64,000 nucleotides of DNA from Helicoverpa zea (taxonomy: Eukaryota > Arthropoda > Insecta > Lepidoptera > Noctuidae), in assembly GCF_022581195.2 (NCBI RefSeq), contig NC_061453.1:14340001-14404000 (forward strand). Reading direction: 5' to 3'. The first letter of the stretch is position 1; each line of letters opens with the position of its first letter. Shown here one piece after another: positions 11,815-22,715 of this stretch. The notes beneath the pieces were generated by a model. It worked only from the letters and a program-made list of their open reading frames with translations. It was not told where the DNA came from and did no database searches. A program made the translations under genes and the position numbers.

Positions 11815-12205
11815 ACATTCCCAACTCTGATCTCATGGAGGTGGCGCCCGGGTGTCACCACTGTGCGGACTGTGCGACCTATCGCACCCGGCCCCGGTTT
11901 AAACCATGATCTGGAGCGAGAAGAAATGGGATGACAAAGAATGAGGCGGCGGAGCGACTGAAAATTCCCAACTCTTATCCCAGCCACTGCGGTAAGACAC
12001 CACGAAAGCCGGATGTCGAGAGACGACTCCCGGCCACCGTAGGCGTGAGCGATTAGTTTTGAGTGGGTCATCGTCCTTCCGGCTTCTGGGAGACCCGTTA
12101 TTTCACGCGCCCCTCAAGGAGATTCAGCAAACCCCTGTGAGGCCCACTAGGGCCAAAGCCTGACACTCCCTCACGCTGCTCAAACTGATGGCTGAGAATT
12201 ACGTA
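11815..12205 (+). mobile_element. GC-rich retroposon remnant
   Basis: A GC-rich island in AT-rich DNA. Near 12143-12180 it has CCCACTAGGGCC and CTGACACTCCCTCAC, matching the minus-strand sense of the retroposon at 17630-17827, so it is probably a longer upstream part of the same LINE's untranslated region. The minus-strand frame at 11751-12071 has no domain and is not annotated as a gene. Confidence 0.45.
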
Positions 12206-13105
12206 ACTTTCCAGGATGCCATGCAACGTGTTGCAAATGCCCAGGCCTTTGGGAGCTTGGTAATCCTTTTCTCTACCTTAACTTGAGTTTTGTGGTACAT
12301 GAACAAATTACAATAGTAATGAATTAGGTCATCTTCATCACGTATTTACCAACTCTTAATGTTCATCATGCACACCCGCTTCTCAAACTTTATTGAAGGA
12401 TCACTAAAATTGTTTCAGTTAGTTTAACTACGCTACTATAGCCCGTTGTCAAGCCTTTTAATCATTTATCAATTCTGTAGAAGTGTGAATATCGAATGTG
12501 TAATGTATAGAATTTCCGTTTGTGCATTGCACAAAAACCAACGTTATGATTTTCGAGAAGTCAAAACAGTCGGCCGGCTAAGAATTATATTCATCGTTGG
12601 TTAATTGAATACATTTTCAGAAAGCACAATAACAGTAGGAACCAAAGCGAATGATCGCTTCATAGAGCTCTGATTTTCTCGAGGCGATCAAGTCAGTTCT
12701 GATCTGTTCGCTCATCAGATCTTTGAAAGCGGTTCGATGATAATATACTGTAGTCCTGTTTACAGCGAACGTTTGTGCTATTTATAAAGACGAAATTTTA
12801 CCGTTGTGCAGTAGTGACGCACAGTATACACTTATGTTTCTTCTGATCTGCTGGCTCCACCAAGAAATTACAAATTGCGAGGGTACATTTTGAAAATCTT
12901 GGAAGAACTGCAGGCTTCAAGTGCCAACACACGAATTGGACTTACTCTCTCGGACGTATACTTTACCTGATCGTGAACTTATGCAAACATTTCGGTGGAT
13001 TTCCAACATAACATAGTGAGTGAGTGCACAGAAAATCCCCGAAATACAAGTAGTGAAACTATGCGCTTGCCTGATGACTCAGTCATCATCCATCCAGCTA
13101 TTCCT
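12206..13105. other. No gene seen
   Basis: Mixed sequence. TTTATAAA near 12780 with a plausible initiator about 30 bp downstream could be a promoter, but no coding sequence follows that I can recognise. Confidence 0.3.
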
Positions 13106-13111
13106 TAATTG

Positions 13112-13200
13112 TGTGGGTGTTGGCTTCCAGTCAAACCGAATCTTTTTGAGTACCAATGTTTACTTGGAGTGCCTATCTGATCTCTTCAACCCAGTGAACT
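13112..13200 (-). mobile_element. SINE fragment, degraded
   Basis: It resembles the minus-oriented SINE block GTCGGCTTCCAGTCTAACCG ... TATCTGACCTCCTCAACCC, with about one change in six. The frame at 13020-13202 crosses it and is not a gene. Confidence 0.55.
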
Positions 13201-13524
13201 AGACACCGCATTATCCGTGGTAAGTAAAACTGTTTGACAGACTTTCTGGCTCCTGATTTGTCGCAGCTGCTGCAGAAAATGTACAAATGACACCTTTGTC
13301 AGACCTTTGTTTTATGTGAGAATTACGTAATAATTTTCCAAATCGGTTGACTAGATCCAGAGATTTCCTCAACGTCACAAACTTTACTTCTTTTGTTTAG
13401 ATAAATAGTCACACATCGTCGACACCACCTTGATTGATCAACCCGTGCTGCTGCTAAGTAGTAATCCTAATTATATTGTTATGTAAAAGAATACACCTAC
13501 GCTACGGCATAAGTAGTATTTTGA

Positions 13525-13569
13525 CAATTCCAAATTGCCCACGCAGACGAAGTCGCGGGCAACAGCTAG
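13525..13569 (+). mobile_element. Helitron 3' end
   Basis: A short hairpin (GCCCACGC, spacer, GTCGCGGGC) is followed by AACAG and CTAG before T. This is the terminal structure of a Helitron; the 5' end cannot be placed. Confidence 0.6.
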
Positions 13570-13719
13570 TGTATCATAGTTCTAAATGACAATTTGTCAC
13601 TTCTTGCTCTATCTCGCATTTAATTCTGAATAATAATATTATAGAAAACACAATATAGGAACTGAAAACCAACCGTACTGAAAACGTTGATTTAAGATGT
13701 CACTATTATGTAATTGATA

Positions 13720-14060
13720 TCTGAGGGCACGGCAGTGCCCCAGCCAAGACTCGAGCAAAGCGGGCACGGCCGTACCATCTTTTCTCGAAGCGTTTCGCGG
13801 CTATTTCAGCCCCCTGTATCTTCCATGTGAACAAAGCTAGGAGTTTAGGTTTTCGATGACCAAGAGTAAGTATTAGAACAAGCTCAGTCTCAAAATTACA
13901 AGACATTTTAATAAATAGTTTACGAGTTATGAGCGATCAAAGTTACAACATTTTGTCACTGACTCACTGACCGATCATCAAAAGTCTAAGGTACTTCTAG
14001 TAAACCTAAAACCTTCAAATTTGGCACCAAGATAGGTCATTAGCTACATATAAAGGGAAA
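13720..14060 (-). repeat. Second copy of the unclassified repeat, inverted
   Basis: Read on the minus strand it gives TTGATGATCGGTCAGTGAGTCAGTG, then TTGCTCGAGTCTTGGCTGG and CACTGCCGTG, in the same order as at 8168-8440. The frame at 13706-13906 lies in this repeat. Confidence 0.45.
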
Positions 14061-14329
14061 ATTATAAAAACCTTAAAACTGAATAAAAAAATAGGAAACA
14101 AATTTATATTTGCGGTTTTTTCAAGAACATTGTGTATGAATTTTGATTGCATTGATAACTTTGTTATTTATTTATGTACAAAATGTTACTATTTGTTTTA
14201 TTGTTACGTAGTGTGGTATATTGTTATTATGTTTTAAATATACATACATATGAATAAAAAAGCTAGGTTAAAATGAAATGAATAATGATAAAATCTTTCA
14301 TATTAAAGCAGTGCGATAAACACTGCATG

Positions 14330-14445
14330 CTCGCTCGATAGATGGCGTTGTCCTGGTCTAAATGGCGCTATGGTTTCGTTACATAGCTTAGTATAAGTAG
14401 TACTTAAAAAAATCAAATAATTTCATGTGATAGCGCCATCTACCT
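14330..14445. repeat. Short inverted pair AGATGGCG / CGCCATCT
   Basis: ATAGATGGCGTTG near 14338 and GATAGCGCCATCTAC near 14430 are inverted relative to each other, as at the ends of small MITEs. Only about 9 bp match, so this is tentative. Confidence 0.25.
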
Positions 14446-15068
14446 CTGAAATAAATCTCTTTTATTCTAAAAGATATTCGATTCAAAAATTTGACAATTT
14501 CGATCCAATCAGTCCAATCATAAAATCATGTCCATATAGAATTTATCAATTCAATGGTATTTACACATATTTCAAGGAGCGACTTTTAACTTGTGCTCAT
14601 GGCCAAGTCAATATTATTGTAAATTGAACGAAACTATTGATATAGTCACAAAATATTGATTTATTATTACAAATAAAGTTCAGATCTCAAAACTTTTTAC
14701 GGTGGAGGAATTGCGTAGAGGATTGGCTTTTTTTTTTACATTTAATGTTTTTGGTGGGATTTAATTTAACTGTCGTATGTTAAATTATATTTAACATGTA
14801 AATATCAAAACATAAACATATCACATCAAACGCTTGCTTCCATGAAAAACAAACAGGAACCACCTTATGCATATTTCTTAGAACTGTTCCTATGTATCAA
14901 CTGCGTTACGTTACGTAGATTTCCATGAATCAACTCTTGAGAGAATATTACCTACGACATAAATTATATAGAGAACTGTTATGAATTTTATTGTGTTCTT
15001 AAAATAGAATAGATCATTTATTAAAATAGCTTAGATTAAACATTTAGTAACCTAATTTATTCCACGCA

Positions 15069-15215
15069 ATTGATTTGCATCCGTGCCATATTCAAGGATG
15101 TAATAATGCTAATGATTCTCTACCCAAATCAACAAAAAAATTGGTGCGTCATTTTTTTTCGATTATTTACGTATTTTATGACCTGCTTCTGAAATATGGC
15201 ACAAATGCAAATCAA
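15069..15215. repeat. Hairpin-forming inverted repeat
   Basis: TTGATTTGCATCCGTGCCAT at 15069 is matched in inverse by the segment near 15192-15215 (TATGGCACAAATGCAAATCAA), two mismatches in about 23 bp, with a spacer of about 100 bp. Possibly a miniature element. Confidence 0.5.
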
Positions 15216-15454
15216 CACCTTGTATTAGCAAAACAGTTATTTACTCACAGCAATTTTGCTGAATCTGTAGGTACGACTTAGCGAATCTGGATAAAAACCT
15301 GCTTATCAAAAATGGCCCATTTCATAAATACTTTATTCTTACTTTGTGGGTCAATAATTTTTGCTTTCAACCGAACCGAACCAAACCTTAATAATATCTT
15401 CACTGCAGATACTTTTATTGAGAAGTGTACAGCGGTCTTGTAAACTTGTGGTTC

Positions 15455-15530
15455 TTCCCGGGAATCGAACCCGATACTAGCTCCAAACAATAAGCTTCAT
15501 AGTTTCGTACTACTACCACAACGAATCTAA
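15455..15530 (-). mobile_element. tRNA-like SINE head, fragment
   Basis: On the minus strand there is a perfect RNA polymerase III B box (GGGTTCGATTCCC, near 15455-15470) with a weak A-box-like TGGTAGTAGTACG upstream. No complete tRNA cloverleaf is evident. Confidence 0.4.
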
Positions 15531-15540
15531 CCTACAAGTT

Positions 15541-16350
15541 AGTTGTAAATATGATATTCTGTAGTTTCTCTCACGGTCTAGCGTTGACTAATTAAATCCT
15601 GTGAGAGATGAACTTAGAAATGAATTTACGTGCGTCTCACTGAATCTGAAATAACTAAACAGACGAGAATTGCTATGATTATTATTTTCTAGTTTACCTA
15701 AGTTTTGTTTGGATTTCAAATTCCATGTAAAACAGATTTCGATTTCCAGTAAAAACATTCGACAAATGTATTCATAATCATCATCTCATATTTTAATTTT
15801 ATTAGCTTAATTAATTATTTTTATATAAATCTCAAACGGGTTTCATGTTTAATGTCATGCACTCTTGTAATTTGTACAATTGCTTGTGCTTTCAATTGTT
15901 TGATTTTGTATAACATTGGGTGATTATATTGTTGGTGTGCTTATTTTTAATAAATAAAAAAATCTTACAATGAGATATCTAAGCCAAATAAAAAATCTGA
16001 ACCTAGAATGAAACATAACCGTTCTCTCAAAGCGACATAAAACATGCAAATGAACTGAACATTACAGTTCACGATAACTACCGAGGATTCGATTCGCTTC
16101 TACACCACGTACACGCTACTACAATCACGGTAAGAAATGTACAGAAAACGAATGAAATTCTACTTACCCTACTTATTATATTGTCGTGTTCACTGTTATA
16201 GTTTTATGTTTTGGAAAAACTGGTGAAAGAAGAAAAAATACCTAATATTATAATTTTTAAATAGCTTTAAAGACTAAAATTCATTTATTCAATTTTAAGA
16301 CATGCATATACAATACTATGAACTACTTAAATGTTAAAATAAAATAAAAC
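15541..16350. other. No gene seen
   Basis: AT-rich sequence with no recognisable element. Confidence 0.35.
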
Positions 16351-16361
16351 GAATAACTCAA

Positions 16362-16549
16362 TGCTGGAGTGGAGACCACGGACTAGCAAGCGCAGCGTAG
16401 GACGTCCACCAAAAAGGTGGACAGACGACCTTATAAAGGTCGCAGGAAGACGCTGGATGCAGGTCGCCTCCAACAGGTATCTGTGGAGATCTAAGGGGGA
16501 GGCCTATGTTCAGCAGTGGACGTTCTATGGCTGAGATGATGATGATGAT
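16362..16549 (+). mobile_element. RTE LINE, very short 5'-truncated copy
   Basis: It holds only the last ~55 codons of the RTE ORF (LEWRPR, RSVGRPPKRWTDDLIKVAG) and the GATGATGATG tail. It is bracketed by an 11-bp duplication with one difference, GAATAACTCAA (16351-16361) and GAATAATTCAA (16550-16560). It is closer to the copy at 58026-58665 than to the one at 40927-42650. Confidence 0.88.
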
Positions 16550-16560
16550 GAATAATTCAA

Positions 16561-17079
16561 AACATTCAACATAATAGGTAGGCCATAGGACTTTTCGCAG
16601 CAACTACCACGGTTTTAAAACATTGGTAATTTCGGATTTTTCATTCCACTAAATGTTGATGTGGAATATGCCTATAAAATATCTATCTATAAACCAATTT
16701 TGCTCTTGGGATATTCAGTAGATCTGAAATTGCTTCCCAGATTTTTAGCCTATCTTTTTCCCAACTGAAAAATGCAATGGACCACAGAGTTAGATATTTC
16801 AAAATCCACTACCGAGAAATAAGTAAGTAGACTAAGTGTAAGTGTGGTAAGACTCTCAAATGTATTGAAATCGCTTTTTCAGTGAGTCTCCATAAATATT
16901 ACGAAATGAAATAATTTATTAAAGTAAAAAGTTTGTAAAATAAACTTGAAGGACGGAAGTAGATACTTTTCATACAAGCTAATTTTATTTATAAACTTTC
17001 TGACAAATTGGATAAAGCTTAAAAATATCGATCTTCAATCTTTTTTTATAATAATTTGATTCCACGAATTTATTTTTAC
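16561..17079. other. No gene seen
   Basis: AT-rich sequence between the RTE copy and the THAP element. Confidence 0.35.
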
Positions 17080-17330
17080 AATAGGCATGATGACAAATTT
17101 TTAAATTCCTTTGTATGATGTAGGTATACGTCTATTTTATTTGAAAAATTATTAATTTTAAGAAAATGCGAAGATTTTTTATCAAATAATTGCATTTTTC
17201 TCTGTCCACTTTGAATCCGGCGCGAAAACGCTTGTCAGTATCATGTCGTCACTTGTGACGTCACGTCTGAAATTACAAGACGCAAGTAAACAACGCTCGT
17301 GCAATAATTAAGTTTTTTGTGTTATTAAAT

Positions 17331-17523
17331 ATGAATTCGAAAGGGCATAGGTTTTGTGGGGTCCCCCAGTGTAAGAACACATCCAAAACAACTTCTGATA
17401 AGTTATTTGTGTACGTTCCTCACACGTAAAAAAATACGAAACAAGTGGCTTAAACTTGCAAGGCGAGATTCAAAAGCAATATTGCCCAGGGTACAACTTT
17501 ATTTTTGTGAAGATCACTTTGAT
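17331..17523 (+). pseudogene. THAP zinc-finger exon, frameshifted
   Basis: THAP domains bind DNA through a C2CH zinc site and occur in P-type transposases and many animal regulators. The frame from ATG 17331 reads MNSKGHRFCGVPQCKNTS, giving the first two cysteines, and stops at a TAA at 17427. The next frame (from about 17422) continues with RKKIRNKWLKLARR and ends FCEDHFD, giving the last cysteine and the histidine (C-x2-H). One extra base in the CACAC of 17420-17425 explains the break. Directly after the GAT codon comes GTAAGT (17524-17529), a consensus splice donor, so this looks like a first coding exon. No downstream transposase exon is visible before the right terminal repeat. Host gene exon is the alternative, but the flanking inverted repeats favour a transposon. 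Confidence 0.65.
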
Positions 17524-17629
17524 GTAAGTTATTACATAGTTCTCTAGATTCTAGCATAGTTTATAATGTAAATAACTATTTCGAGGTTAGGTTTCATCTC
17601 TCATTGTTTTTTAATTAAACTAGTATACT

Positions 17630-17827
17630 ATACTATTTTTTTTTAACGACGTCAAAAATCATCAAATGACCCCTCCCGCTGTGGGTTAGCAGCGGTGAGG
17701 GAGTGTCAGACTCTTACTGACTAAAAACCGTCGTGTTCCGTCATAGGCCTTTTGTGTACCAGGGCCGCGGTATCTCTTTCGAACAACCCGCAGCCCCGGC
17801 AGGCCTTGGCCCTGCTGGGCCCCGCTG
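17630..17827 (-). mobile_element. Retroposon 3' end with poly(A) tail and 14-bp target duplication
   Basis: TAAACTAGTATACT stands at 17616-17629 and 17828-17841. Between them, the minus strand carries a GC-rich segment ending in a poly(A) run after TTTGACGTCGTT. It is a 5'-truncated LINE end or a SINE inserted in the THAP element. Related pieces lie at 9117, 11815 and 26640. Confidence 0.85.
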
Positions 17828-18294
17828 TAAACTAGTATACTTACATGGAAGTTTTAACATTTCTAAATTCATCTGAACAAAAATCTTTATTTGATGCCAA
17901 AAACTTTCCCAGCATTATGATATCAATTCTAGGCAAATTAGCGCTGTTTGCCTTGATAAATCCGGGCTCCATAACTCGTGTTATAAACAATTAATTAATT
18001 AAAAACAAAGATCGCAGTGGAAGTTCACAATAACGAAATGTGACGTTCGCGCGCTTTCGCGCGAGTTGTTTTGAGAGATGACGTCACGAGCTCTGATTGG
18101 TGTTCAAGATATCATGGCGGATTGCCTTATTTCGTAATTTTATTTTATAAAAATACATATTAATCACATTATTAATAAAGAAAACAATGCGCGTTTTATA
18201 TTCCAAGCGTCAAGTTTAATTTAATAAATATATTATTTTAATGATTTTTGATTACTGTCATCATGCCTATTATTAAAGTTGCATTATGAATCAT

Positions 18295-18335
18295 CATCTG
18301 CCTAGCCTTTCCCAACTATGTTTATGTCGGATTCA
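18295..18335 (-). mobile_element. SINE tail fragment
   Basis: TCATCATCTGCCTAGCC and TTTCCCAACTATGTTTATGTCGG resemble the tail end of the SINE in minus orientation. Confidence 0.4.
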
Positions 18336-18479
18336 ATTAATGAAATCATTCGATGATTCACACAAAATGTGTCATTAAATAAAATCCAGTTCATTGGCAC
18401 TTAACTGGTTCATTTGATTTGTTATGAATAAATCAAATGAATTAACATGATGTAGTACAAATTATATTTCAGTTTAGGT

Positions 18480-18640
18480 TCGTGGTAGCCAGGCGGTTAT
18501 AGTACTTACCAGCTTTTTAAATACGGGTGTGTGGTTCAATTACAGATTTCGTGTAAAGGTGAAGGAAATAATTTTTGAAGACATCTGTGACTCATGTTTC
18601 AAACTACCAATCCGTCTGATATAATCTGTCTTATAAATTA
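18480..18640 (+). mobile_element. tRNA-headed SINE, old copy
   Basis: TGGTAGCCAGGCGG (A-box-like) and GTGTGGTTCAATTAC (B-box-like) are followed by AAGGTGAAGGAAA, which also occurs after the SINE head at 63952. Diverged and without clear ends. Confidence 0.45.
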
Positions 18641-20865
18641 GACCTTCTTAAGATCACATCATTACCCTTTACGTGGCATAGTCGGGTAAACTAGCAACGT
18701 AACATTGCCAAATAATAAACGAATAACCTTTTATGTTACTTCCACCCCAAAACGACTCTATTATGCGCCATCTAGCCACGATTTCAACCAAAGCTAGAAT
18801 AATCTAGACCTATTAGAAAGGCAATTAAGCTATTACAGAAAAAAAGCCTCCTAACTGTTGACTAATAACCGAAATCGGAGACCAAATTGCCGTCGTTAAC
18901 ACAGGCTATTTTCATTCTTCACAGAAAAAAATACGATTTATAAAATCTTTGGTAATTGGCCGTTAGGACGCCGATCGGGTCCAGAAGGGAATATATTACG
19001 AAAATATATTATAAAAAGCTGACAATCGCGTCTTTAAGCTTCTCTTGGGGGATCCGCAGAGTTGAGGATTTTGTTTTTTCTGCTTTTTTTGTTAAAACAA
19101 AAACCTTTTGCTTGCAATGAGTTTTTAATATTTTCTATTTTCTTTTTCAAGAATAGAGATCTAGCTAAATACAGTCGCATATAGCTTCGTCTTTTTTAGC
19201 TGTAGTCCTTATTTAAAAAATATATTCCATAAAACCAGCTTCAAAGGCAGCCAGATTTCCGTACTTAACTTTTGAGTGCAGGCCCCTAAAAAGTGCGTAA
19301 TTCTTTTGGTTACGAAGTAGCGACTTCCTAATGAAGACGTCGGCTGTTTAGCATAATGAGAACTTGTACACGATTAGGTTTTAACGATGATGACTCCGCT
19401 CAGATAGAACAACCCATCCACCAGGAAATTGAACCTTATTTCAATGATCTAAACTTCAAATTACCGTGATATTTTTGTCCAAGATTTTGGCATCTAATTT
19501 GGATGCTAGCCGCGTCCACAAGCGTCATGGTTGGTAGACAAAATAATGCTTTTCGTGAAGATCGTGTAAGGGAGATTAAAAAATGCCTCGTCACGGTTAC
19601 AAGTCAATGAAAAATGAGGCCTAAATCTATTGTTTTCTTGAAAATAATAGCCGTAGGACTTGCGACATCTTGCTTGAAAAAGTGTCGTATCATTTCTTGG
19701 TCCTGGCTTTGGTACTAAAATCTGTCCACGGTCTAGATATTTTTTGACACAATTTTTTTCGTTACAGTGTTAATGATAACAAATACCAATAAAAATATTT
19801 CAGTTAATTTTTCGACAAAGGCTATAGGATGATTTTGGTGCGCAAAGTAATTTCTACGGGAGGCGAATGAAACCGCTGGCAATAGCTATTCTTGTAATCT
19901 CTTTATCCTATAATGTATAAAAACAAGCCTAAACAGATTAAATGTCCGCAAAGCAAATTATTTTAATTATTTACGATCCCATGAACAGGAAACCATTAAC
20001 TACGGAGCAAAATTTTAAGGTATTTCGGAATTATTTTCTACACCATTAGTTAAAACCAACAAAAAGAGAATATAACACACTTCCTCCTAATAGGAAACTG
20101 AAGAAAAAATTAGCATTTTTTTTCTTTTTTCTGAGATTTTTTTCTAATTTTTTTTCACTTTCAACAATAGAATGATTGCGTTTCCCTTTGTCCCGAAGCT
20201 TTTGAATTGTTTAGATTTTTTGTCTTCGTATCAAAAAATCTTCTTTGCTATGGTAATCGGAGAAAAGAGGGACCGTTTGTAATGAAGCTGAGATTTCTCA
20301 TTGTTTCCTCTTACTTCCAAGATTTTTAAGGAAACGAAATGATAAGGAAATCTTGAGAAAATCAGTGGGCCGTGTTTTGTTTGATCTGCGTATGTCTGTT
20401 TGTGAATAAGGTGATACTTTTGTGTGTTAGCATAACTCGTTTCGTAAGGATGGCGCTAATATTTTATCGACTTCTTGGGTCATCTAAGTCCTTAACATGG
20501 TTTTTTTATCATTAATTCGTTTATATCTTTCTCTCTTTTTTTCATTATTAAGTGAAATAAGCAACTGTTTACTGTTCAATATATGTATTTTGTGCTTAAC
20601 ATAAAGAGTAAAACACAAATAAATAAAAATCTGATAAAAATCTAACATAAAGCACTCAATGAATAACTTCGATAAATAAATTCCACTTAGAAAATTTCCA
20701 AAAGAGCCCCCTCAAATACATTTTCCCTCAAAAAACCATATACTTCCCATACTATTATCACCATATCTATCGAATCACAACGGCTTCCAGCACCCGTCAC
20801 ACCTGATTCATAACGCCATAGAACATAGATAATTGAACCAACTGGAGAACCCGTTGACATGTCTT
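18641..20865. other. No gene seen
   Basis: AT-rich DNA without long open frames. A weak Helitron-end-like stretch (GGGAGGCGAATGAAACCGC ... GCTAT) lies near 19858-19890. I recognise no other element. Confidence 0.35.
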
Positions 20866-20880
20866 CCTATCTTCATCTTA

Positions 20881-20980
20881 CATCCTCCGAGCCTTTTTCC
20901 CAATCATGTTGGGGTCGGCTTCCAGTCTAACCGGATTCAGCTGAGTACCAGTGCTTTACAAGAAGCGACTGCCTATCTGA
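20881..20980 (-). mobile_element. HaSE-like SINE, 100-bp truncated copy
   Basis: Perfect 15-bp duplication CCTATCTTCATCTTA at 20866-20880 and 20981-20995. The insert is the last ~100 bp of the SINE in minus orientation (CATCCTCCGAGCC at its left end). It lost most of the GATGAT tail. Confidence 0.9.
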
Positions 20981-20995
20981 CCTATCTTCATCTTA

Positions 20996-22514
20996 CCATT
21001 TCTTGTTATAGCGGCAACAATATTTAACTGTCCTACTATCGCGGTTCATGAGATACAGCCTGATGACAGATTTAGTAATAGGGTCCCGTTTTCCTCTTGG
21101 ATATGGAATCTTAAAAATAAATGTTTAAACCATCATTTATTTCTTGCATGGCCCCGCGCGTGAATTGGCTTTTTCTCATAGAGATTTGAGCTCACGACGT
21201 CTCCTGTGTTGGTTACATACTCAAAGCCATAGATCGTCACCCCTAGGGCCGTCACCTCCCGTAGGCTACCATTAAGTTGATTTTATCTCCTCCCTGCGGT
21301 AGAAGGTAGTTCCAGACAATATCACGAATTACTATCTTAAGTACCTTTCGGGTTCATAAACATTTTAGCGAGAATAAACAAACTGACAAAAGGTTAAGTG
21401 TTGATGTGTTATTTGTGATTAAGTGGACAGTTATTGTTGTTCGGTTAATTAGGTTTTGCTTAGTATATGTTGGTGAGTAGGTTGACAGGATTGGTCATAT
21501 TTCTAGTACTTTTTATTGGGGTTATAATATGGAATTAAAATTGCATTTAAAATAACGAGTCCTTTCACCAATCATTAATTTATTTCTTTCACGATATTGG
21601 CTTATAGAGCAGTATTTTTTCTGATAATCATCAATCTGGATTGACATAATGTGTATAATGACGTAAAATGGAACTCATGGCATGGAACTGGGTATATCCA
21701 TAAATAGCTTTACTAAGAAGAAAATGTTCTCATGTTTATCGTACATTTTGAGGCGTAATTCAAACGTTATCGCGTTCATAACACCTCAGGCATCGATAAA
21801 ACACCTCAACACATACTAAAATAACCGCAAAAAACGTTGGCAAACTATCGAAAAAACCAAGAAAAATATCGTGTGGCCAATTTTTTTCTACCCCGAAAAA
21901 TCCTTTTTATTTCAGGTAGGGTCAGGCCATATAAATCTTTCGTCCTAAGTTGTAGCGCCCATAAACTGTAGTGCTGGGATCCAATGGTATCAAGATTGCT
22001 TTTATCGAATATTGCCCGCCCCTGAGTGTTTATTTATTTATATTTTTTAGATTTTTATATAAATAACGCTAAAGGAGAGTATTTTGGTTATCATTTTGAA
22101 GTTATTGGATTTCGGTTTATTTTAGGTAAACATATAAAATGAGTTAGCTTCTTTTAAATACAATTAATTTTGAAATATCACTTTTTTCTAGCATTTTCAA
22201 TAGTTTGACATACCCAAAAGATTAAAGAAACAAGGCAGAACCAGCAATTATTGAGGCTAAAAACATAATAACTTAACTGTAAATCAAAGTAAATATAATA
22301 AAAAACTTTTGGGCAGTGACACAGCGACACGACTTCACAAATAATGTAAAGAAACAATCAAATCATGGAAGAAGTTGAAATGTATCTTTAATTTATACAT
22401 CCAAAGGAAAAGTTAAGGGGAGGAGCCACTCCGAAACTCAGAACTTAAAACGATGCGATACGATTTTATTCGGCGCAAGTCACAAGAACTTTTCCAATAT
22501 GAAAACGACAAAAA
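20996..22514. other. No gene seen
   Basis: A GC-richer stretch at 21150-21300 has no recognisable frame or repeat relationship in the window. The rest is AT-rich. Confidence 0.3.
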
Positions 22515-22715
22515 GTCATACTAATATTACGAATATCAAAGTTCGAAAGTATGGATTGAACGGATGGATTGATGGATGGATGTTTGTTACTTTTACACGA
22601 TATAACTAGAGTATAGATTTAGATGGAACTTAGCATTATTACAGCCTATACATCAGAATTACACATATGCTTTTTATCCTCATGTAAGAAGTAATTCCCT
22701 CGGGACCACCAAAAT
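22515..22715 (+). mobile_element. Degraded Helitron-like repeat
   Basis: CATACTAATATTACGAA at the left and TTTTTATCCTCATG ... AAGTAATTCCCTCGGGACC at the right follow the layout of lepidopteran Helitrons. The hairpin/CTAG end is gone. A GGAT/GGATGGAT mini-run lies near 22555-22580. Confidence 0.4.

Larger units (their letters stand above)
17080..18271. mobile_element. DNA element with 16-bp terminal inverted repeats and a THAP exon remnant
   Basis: AATAGGCATGATGACA at 17080-17095 is perfectly inverted at 18256-18271. Counting TA as the target duplication, the ends would be GGCATGATGACA. Inside are a broken THAP exon and a later retroposon. THAP fingers are the DNA-binding domain of P-superfamily transposases, so a deleted P-like element is the natural reading; however P elements make 7-8-bp duplications, which I do not see here. 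CG-rich words near 17220-17275 and 18045-18110 are part of the element. Confidence 0.55.

Noticed and set aside
11751..12071. 106-codon minus-strand gene
   Set aside because: It lies in a GC-rich retroposon remnant, runs opposite to the inferred sense, and has no domain.
12775..12825. TATA box with initiator
   Set aside because: TATA-like words are frequent in AT-rich DNA and no coding sequence follows.
14338..14445. AGATGGCG/CGCCATCT as insulator sites
   Set aside because: The same words are common in insect repeats; a small MITE end is simpler, and even that is weak.
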